DNA of 64,000 nt from Pseudomonas canadensis (GTDB lineage: Bacteria > Pseudomonadota > Gammaproteobacteria > Pseudomonadales > Pseudomonadaceae). The notes below the pieces were generated by a model. The model did not search any database and was not told where the DNA came from. It saw only the letters and a program-made list of their open reading frames with translations. Below, piece after piece: positions 59,568-64,000 of the stretch (positions are counted from its first letter, which is position 1; each line of letters begins with the position of its first letter). The translations under genes and the position numbers were made by a program. The stretch is from the NCBI RefSeq assembly GCF_000503215.1, contig NZ_AYTD01000017.1, positions 702,716 to 766,715 on the forward strand, given 5' to 3'.

Positions 59568-60019
59568 GTCAAATCTCCTGCATGATCTTTTTGCTTTTGA
59601 TCTTTTTGTAAAAAGGCCAGTGCACCGCGAGTGGCGCAACTGGGGCGGCCGATCAGCACGATCCCGCTGAAATGACAGCGGGGCGCGGCATTTTGCAGGC
59701 GAACTTTACGGCCTTCAAGGGATTATGACGGGTGACGAAAAATTAACTACAAGTCACCCTGTGACTGATTGTCGCAACACGCTGAAATAACCTCTTCAAA
59801 TACATGGGCTTAAAGGGCTACAGGCGCTTTTGCAATCTTTTGACATCGTTGGTGTGAATAGTCGGTCATTGGCTTGTATTAGTCGCTGCAAGCCATATAG
59901 ATCATGGCTTTGAGTCCTATTTTCGCCTGACAGATACAGTCTTTTGAAATGCGACATATATGTATATCTGTAGGATTTAAAATTTGCTGACTACAGAGTC
60001 AATAATGTTGTTTTGACCT
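59568..60019. other. Leader and promoter region of pntAA, downstream of gcdR
   Basis: A 452-base AT-rich gap. On the minus strand the pntAA leader has the direct repeat CAAAAAGATC - aaaag - CAAAAAGATC (59584-59608) just before the ribosome site, and a 7-bp hairpin CCCGCTG/CAGCGGG at 59663-59682. No gene is visible in the rest; I could not fix a promoter. Confidence 0.5.
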
Positions 60020-60919
60020 TTAAATACAAGGGCTGTAGCGGTGTGACTGGTCGATCAGCCAGTCCCTGAATGCGTGTAATGAGGCGGATTCGACCTTTCT
60101 GTCAGGAATCATCAAGTAATAGGCCTTAGAACTGCTCAGTGCTTCGGGGTTTGTGATTACCAGTTGGCCGTCCTCTAGTTCGCGTTGAATGAGGAACGGC
60201 GGGATCAGCGCGATCCCCATGTCATGCATGGCGGCCTGAGACAACATCGAGAATAGCTCGTAACGGGGGCCTGTCATGTCGCGAGGTACGCTCAGCTGCT
60301 GGGCGTTGAACCACTGGCGCCACGCGTAAGGTCTCGTCGTTTGCTGCAGGAGGGGCAGTTCTGCGATTTCCTGGGGGCTGAGTTGCGTGCTGTTACCCAG
60401 CAGTCGCGGGCTGCACACGGGGACAGGATTCTCTCCCATCAGGCGGTGCGATTCCGTACCGGACCAATCGGCATCGCCGAAGTAGATTGCGGCGTCGAAT
60501 TCGGTATCGGCAAACAGGAAGGGCCGTGTTCGGTTCGTCAGGTTGACCGTGACTTCAGGATGCTGGCGTTGGAAATCCTTGAGGCGAGGGATCAGCCACT
60601 GAGTACCAAATGTCGGGACCACGGCCAACTCGATGGTGTTAGCGCCCTGCTGACCCATGACGGAAAGCGTGTCGCGCTCCACCGCATCCAGTTGCGTGGC
60701 TACGCGGCGGCTGTACGACAGCCCGGCTTCCGTCAGTTTTACCCCTCGGCGTGAGCGACGAAACAGCTCGACACTCAAAAACTCCTCAAGGCTGGCGATC
60801 TGTCGACAGATGGCGCCTTGAGTGATCGAAAGCTCGTGTGCGGCCTTGGTAAAGCTTTCGTGGCGGGCCGCCGCTTCAAAACTGACCAAGGCGGTAGTAC
60901 TGGGAATTTTTCTGCGCAT
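60020..60919 (-). CDS. gcdR: LysR family regulator of glutaryl-CoA dehydrogenase
   Basis: A 299-residue LysR regulator: N-terminal winged helix (residues about 6-65; SFEAAARHESFTKAAHELSITQGAICRQI) and a C-terminal effector domain. ATG 60919 is chosen with GAGGA eight bases upstream; the longer frame to 60934 lacks one. Divergent from gcdH, the usual arrangement for GcdR (PA0448), which activates gcdH in response to glutarate or lysine degradation intermediates. Confidence 0.9.
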   Translation of the reverse strand: MRRKIPSTTALVSFEAAARHESFTKAAHELSITQGAICRQIASLEEFLSVELFRRSRRGVKLTEAGLSYSRRVATQLDAVERDTLSVMGQQGANTIELAVVPTFGTQWLIPRLKDFQRQHPEVTVNLTNRTRPFLFADTEFDAAIYFGDADWSGTESHRLMGENPVPVCSPRLLGNSTQLSPQEIAELPLLQQTTRPYAWRQWFNAQQLSVPRDMTGPRYELFSMLSQAAMHDMGIALIPPFLIQRELEDGQLVITNPEALSSSKAYYLMIPDRKVESASLHAFRDWLIDQSHRYSPCI

Positions 60920-60941
60920 ATACCGTGTCCTCACATCTAAA

Positions 60942-60953
60942 GCGCATATGCGC
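60942..60953. promoter_or_regulatory. Palindrome between gcdR and gcdH
   Basis: GCGCATATGCGC is a perfect 12-bp palindrome; the half GCGCATAT recurs at 60914-60921, where it overlaps the gcdR start codon. The two copies, 28 bases apart, could be GcdR operator sites; they do not have the classical T-N11-A form. Confidence 0.4.
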
Positions 60954-61076
60954 GCTTTTCGGCGGTTTCGAAGTGAGAAATTAGCACAACCCTATTCGGA
61001 AACCTCGTTTGCTCTGAGCGCTTGTCGCGCCTAGGCTGGTTCCACGACATTCGTTTCTTCCCGCGAGGACTTATTC

Positions 61077-62258
61077 ATGGCTGGCAAGGCAAGCTTCAAC
61101 TGGATCGATCCACTGCTGCTGGATCAACAGCTCACCGAAGAAGAGCGCATGGTGCGCGACAGTGCTGAGCAGTTCGCCCAGGACAAGCTGGCGCCGCGCG
61201 TGCTTGAAGCCTTTCGCCATGAAAAGACCGACCCTGCGATTTTTCGCGAGATGGGCGAGACCGGTTTGCTCGGTGCGATGATTCCTGAGCAGTACGGCGG
61301 CAGTGGCTTGAATTACGTCAGTTATGGGTTGATCGCGCGCGAAGTGGAGCGCGTCGACTCCGGCTATCGCTCGATGATGAGTGTGCAGTCTTCGCTGGTG
61401 ATGGTGCCGATCAACGAGTTCGGCACCGAGGCGCAGAAACAGAAGTACTTGCCGAAGTTGGCGTCTGGGGAATGGATCGGCTGTTTTGGCCTGACCGAGC
61501 CCAATCATGGGTCTGATCCAGGTGCGATGATTACCCGGGCTCGAAAAGTGGACGGCGGTTACAGCTTGACGGGCGCGAAGATGTGGATCACCAACAGCCC
61601 GATCGCGGATGTGTTTGTGGTGTGGGGCAAGGACGACGCCGGTGACATCCGTGGCTTTGTCTTGGAGAAAGGCTGGAAGGGCCTGAGTGCGCCGGCGATT
61701 CATGGCAAAGTCGGGCTTCGCGCTTCTATCACCGGTGAAATCGTCATGGACAATGTGTTCGTGCCGGAGGAGAACATTTTTCCGGACGTGCGTGGTCTGA
61801 AGGGGCCTTTCACCTGTCTCAACTCTGCGCGTTATGGCATTTCTTGGGGGGCTTTGGGTGCTGCTGAGTTCTGCTGGCATACCGCTCGCCAATACACCCT
61901 GGATCGCCAGCAATTCGGCCGTCCATTGGCTGCAACTCAACTGATCCAGAAGAAATTGGCCGACATGCAGACCGAGATCACTTTGGCCCTGCAAGGCTGC
62001 CTGCGTCTGGGGCGTATGAAGGATGAGGGTACGGCAGCGGTTGAAATCACCTCGATCATGAAGCGCAACTCCTGTGGCAAATCCCTGGATATCGCGCGTA
62101 TGGCACGCGACATGCTCGGCGGCAACGGTATTTCCGACGAGTTCGGCGTGGCGCGCCACCTGGTCAACCTGGAGGTCGTGAATACCTATGAAGGTACTCA
62201 TGACGTGCATGCTCTGATTCTGGGGCGCGCGCAAACCGGTCTTCAAGCGTTCTATTAA
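61077..62258 (+). CDS. gcdH: Glutaryl-CoA dehydrogenase
   Basis: A 393-residue acyl-CoA dehydrogenase-fold flavoenzyme that oxidises and decarboxylates glutaryl-CoA to crotonyl-CoA in lysine/glutarate catabolism. Motifs: WIGCFGLTEPNHGSDPGAM (FAD site), GAKMWITNSPIADV, and the catalytic Glu in VNTYEGTHDVHALILGRA. GCGAGGA precedes the ATG. Twelve bases separate it from the CoA transferase gene. Confidence 0.96.
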   Translation: MAGKASFNWIDPLLLDQQLTEEERMVRDSAEQFAQDKLAPRVLEAFRHEKTDPAIFREMGETGLLGAMIPEQYGGSGLNYVSYGLIAREVERVDSGYRSMMSVQSSLVMVPINEFGTEAQKQKYLPKLASGEWIGCFGLTEPNHGSDPGAMITRARKVDGGYSLTGAKMWITNSPIADVFVVWGKDDAGDIRGFVLEKGWKGLSAPAIHGKVGLRASITGEIVMDNVFVPEENIFPDVRGLKGPFTCLNSARYGISWGALGAAEFCWHTARQYTLDRQQFGRPLAATQLIQKKLADMQTEITLALQGCLRLGRMKDEGTAAVEITSIMKRNSCGKSLDIARMARDMLGGNGISDEFGVARHLVNLEVVNTYEGTHDVHALILGRAQTGLQAFY

Positions 62259-62270
62259 TAGGAGCACGGT

Positions 62271-63491
62271 ATGGGCGCGCTTTCGCATCTGCGGGTATTG
62301 GATCTATCGCGAGTACTGGCGGGCCCCTGGTCCGGGCAGATCCTTGCGGACCTTGGGGCTGAGGTAATCAAGGTTGAGCGGCCGGGCAGCGGCGACGATA
62401 CGCGCGCCTGGGGGCCGCCCTTCCTTAAGGATGCCTATGGCGAGAATACCAGTGAGGCGGCGTACTACCTGTCAGCCAATCGCAACAAGCAGTCGGTGAC
62501 GATCGATTTCACGCGGCCGGAGGGGCAGGCGTTGGTGCGTGAGCTGGCGGCCAAGTCGGACATCCTCATTGAAAACTTCAAGGTGGGCGGGCTTGCCGCG
62601 TATGGGTTGGACTATGAGTCGCTCAGGGAGATCAATCCCGAGCTGATCTACTGCTCGATCACGGGCTTTGGCCAGACCGGGCCCTACGCGGCGCGGGCGG
62701 GCTATGACTTCATGATTCAGGGGTTGGGCGGCCTCATGAGCCTGACCGGTCGCCCTGAGGGGGATGACGGTGCCGGGCCAGTAAAGGTGGGTGTGGCGCT
62801 GACGGACATTCTTACGGGGCTTTACTCTACAGTGGCGATACTGGCGGCACTGGCTCATCGGGATCATGACGGTGGCGGGCAGCACATCGATATGGCGTTA
62901 CTGGATGTGCAGGTGGCCTGTCTGGCCAACCAGGCGATGAATTACCTGACAACAGGGGCGTCGCCAAAGCGGCTGGGTAATGCGCATCCGAATATCGTGC
63001 CCTATCAGGACTTCCCTACCGCCGACGGTGATTTCATCCTGACGGTGGGTAATGACGGGCAGTTTCGTAAGTTTGCCGAAGTGGCTGGGCAGCCACAGTG
63101 GGCGGATGATCCGCGCTTCGCTACTAATAAGGTGCGGGTGGCGAATCGGGCGGAACTGATTCCTTTGATTCGTCAGGCGACGGTGTTCAAGACGACGGCT
63201 GAGTGGGTGTCGCAGTTGGAGCGCGTGGGCGTGCCTTGTGGGCCGATCAATGACCTGGCGCAGGTGTTCGCCGACCCTCAGGTCAAGGCGCGCGGGTTGG
63301 CAATGGCGCTGCCCCATGCGTTGGCGGGGATGGTGCCTCAGGTTGCCAGTCCAATACGGTTGTCCAAGACGCCGGTGGAGTACCGCAATGCGCCTCCTCT
63401 GCTGGGTGAGCACACGGCTCAAGTGCTTCAGGATGTATTGGGGTTGGGCGCGGCGAATGTGGTTGCTCTCAAGGCGGCAGGTGTTATCTGA
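62271..63491 (+). CDS. Class III CoA transferase (probable succinyl-CoA:glutarate)
   Basis: A 406-residue CaiB/BaiF enzyme. The family N-terminus LRVLDLSRVLAGPWSGQILADLGAEVIKVE and the catalytic-Asp region GHRDHDGGGQHIDMALLD-like stretch (HIDMALLDVQVAC) are present. Co-transcribed with gcdH; the likely job is to make glutaryl-CoA from glutarate with succinyl-CoA. TAGGAG precedes the ATG. Confidence 0.92.
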   Translation: MGALSHLRVLDLSRVLAGPWSGQILADLGAEVIKVERPGSGDDTRAWGPPFLKDAYGENTSEAAYYLSANRNKQSVTIDFTRPEGQALVRELAAKSDILIENFKVGGLAAYGLDYESLREINPELIYCSITGFGQTGPYAARAGYDFMIQGLGGLMSLTGRPEGDDGAGPVKVGVALTDILTGLYSTVAILAALAHRDHDGGGQHIDMALLDVQVACLANQAMNYLTTGASPKRLGNAHPNIVPYQDFPTADGDFILTVGNDGQFRKFAEVAGQPQWADDPRFATNKVRVANRAELIPLIRQATVFKTTAEWVSQLERVGVPCGPINDLAQVFADPQVKARGLAMALPHALAGMVPQVASPIRLSKTPVEYRNAPPLLGEHTAQVLQDVLGLGAANVVALKAAGVI

Positions 63492-63494
63492 GTC

Positions 63495-63516
63495 GCATCT
63501 TCTATATAGAAGATGC
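63495..63516. terminator. Palindrome after the CoA transferase gene
   Basis: GCATCTTCTATATAGAAGATGC is a perfect 22-base palindrome 3 bases after the stop codon. The T-run comes only 20 bases later, so it may act as a weak terminator or stabilise the mRNA end. Confidence 0.5.
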
Positions 63517-63582
63517 TGATGGCCCTTTATTGGTGGTTTTTTAATCAGTTTTAAGTAATCGATAGAAAAGCAAAATCAAGGG

Positions 63583-63610
63583 TTGACGGCAGATTTCAGA
63601 CGTCTATAAT
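63583..63610 (+). promoter_or_regulatory. rRNA promoter P1 (distal)
   Basis: TTGACG (63583-63588), 16-base spacer, TATAAT (63605-63610), GC-rich discriminator TCGCCCC: near-perfect sigma70 promoter of the stringent type. Confidence 0.8.
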
Positions 63611-63728
63611 TCGCCCCAATTCCGGCGCAGTCGAAACGGAAAACTCCTTGGTAAACAATGAGTTATGTAAGTTTCGGCAGCAGGTTGCTTCAGTTCATCG
63701 AAGCTAAAAGGTAGTTGAAAAAGAGGTG

Positions 63729-63756
63729 TTGACAGCAGCGTGTAACGCTGTAGAAT
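63729..63756 (+). promoter_or_regulatory. rRNA promoter P2
   Basis: TTGACA (63729-63734), 16-base spacer, TAGAAT (63751-63756), discriminator TCGCCTCCCGC. The core contains ACAGC-N10-GCTGT, shared with P3. Confidence 0.85.
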
Positions 63757-63838
63757 TCGCCTCCCGCTGACGAGAGATCGGAAGCGCAAGTGGTTGAAGT
63801 TGTTGAAGAAATCTTCGAAAGCTTCTGAAAATAATCAC

Positions 63839-63866
63839 TTGACAGCAAATGAGGCTGCTGTAGAAT
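63839..63866 (+). promoter_or_regulatory. rRNA promoter P3 (proximal)
   Basis: TTGACA (63839-63844), 16-base spacer, TAGAAT (63861-63866), discriminator GCGCGCCTCGG. Same hexamers, spacing and inverted repeat as P2, 110 bases downstream. Confidence 0.88.
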
Positions 63867-63902
63867 GCGCGCCTCGGTTGAGACGAAAGATCTTAACCAA
63901 CC

Positions 63903-63914
63903 GCTCTTTAACAA
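63903..63914 (+). promoter_or_regulatory. rRNA leader boxA antiterminator
   Basis: GCTCTTTAACAA matches boxA (TGCTCTTTAACA) of rRNA leaders, bound by NusB-S10 to prevent early termination. It is about 30 bases downstream of the expected P3 start. Confidence 0.85.
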
Positions 63915-64000
63915 CTGAATCAAGCAATTCGTGTGGGTGCTTGTGGAGTCAGACTGATAGTCAACAAGATTATCAGCATCACAAGTTACTCCGCGAGAAA

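Larger units (their letters stand above)
63492..64000 (+). other. rrn operon upstream region and 5' leader
   Basis: From the CoA transferase stop to the window edge no protein gene is present. The stretch holds a 22-base perfect palindrome (63495-63516), three tandem promoters (63583-63610, 63729-63756, 63839-63866) and the boxA antitermination element (63903-63914). The 16S rRNA gene itself is expected to start beyond base 64000. Confidence 0.85.

Noticed and set aside
63492..64000. Minus-strand ORFs of 61 and 77 codons in the rRNA leader region
   Set aside because: They cross three strong promoters and the boxA element of the rrn operon and have no ribosome site.

Overview
The window is a GC-rich chromosomal segment of a fluorescent pseudomonad (Pseudomonas fluorescens group). 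This is judged from gene order matching the P. aeruginosa PA0102-PA0114 and PA5445-PA5505 neighbourhoods, from protein sequences, from REP palindromes of the GTGGGAGCGGGCTTGC type, and from a Pseudomonas-type rrn leader at the right edge. Almost all of it is housekeeping or conserved accessory chromosome. I see no prophage, transposase, CRISPR array or tRNA gene.

Layout: 1-4.0 kb: end of a radical SAM gene, carbonic anhydrase, SulP transporter and a PA0104-like gene. 4.4-12.8 kb: a cytochrome c oxidase operon (caa3-like, cytochrome c fused to subunit II) with assembly factors Cox11, SURF1, a CxxxC protein, heme A synthase, heme O synthase and SCO. 13-15.5 kb: metNIQ methionine importer. 15.7-17.9 kb: katE. 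18-21.8 kb: zinc regulon (zur-znuC-znuB-lipoprotein, divergent znuA). 21.8-28.7 kb: thrB, a DUF2782 gene, polA, the sRNA ersA with an AlgU-type promoter, engB, a damaged cytochrome c5, cytochrome c4 and dsbA. 28.7-37 kb: envelope and exopolysaccharide control: nuclease-like protein, diguanylate cyclase, AmpDh2 amidase, KinB/AlgB, three small membrane or exported proteins including an Ivy homologue. 37-37.75 kb: a long gap with unannotated structure and a probable small minus-strand gene. 37.75-50.6 kb: gltP, SpmAB-like protein, an Mla-like lipid transport operon, DUF5924, M16 peptidase, Na/Pi transporter, TerC and CitMHS. 50.9-53.9 kb: three tandem DUF2388 genes plus a 653-residue HExxH/DUF4105 protein. 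54-54.7 kb: two DUF1127 genes with shared operator-like modules. 55-59.6 kb: acetyl/succinyl-CoA transferase and the split transhydrogenase pntAA-pntAB-pntB. 60-63.5 kb: gcdR-gcdH-CoA transferase (glutarate/lysine catabolism). 63.5-64 kb: three stacked rRNA promoters and boxA; 16S begins just outside.

How it works together: the oxidase island encodes enzyme, heme A pathway and copper delivery in one run. Cytochrome c4 and DsbA supply periplasmic electron transfer and thiol chemistry. The ersA-kinB-algB-ampDh2-ivy stretch is an envelope-stress and alginate neighbourhood. Every convergent gene junction longer than about 25 bases carries a REP hairpin, except the engB junction, where the ersA terminator plays that role.

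The observations I think most deserve a second look are the small ORF with its own terminator upstream of gltP (37.5-37.7 kb), the cytochrome c5 gene that has lost its heme motif (27.04 kb), the DUF2388/DUF4105 exported operon, the CTGTAC-type modules shared by the two DUF1127 genes, and a long unexplained stem-loop at 37.22 kb. Gene-family statements are from recognition of motifs and remembered synteny; no database search was run.
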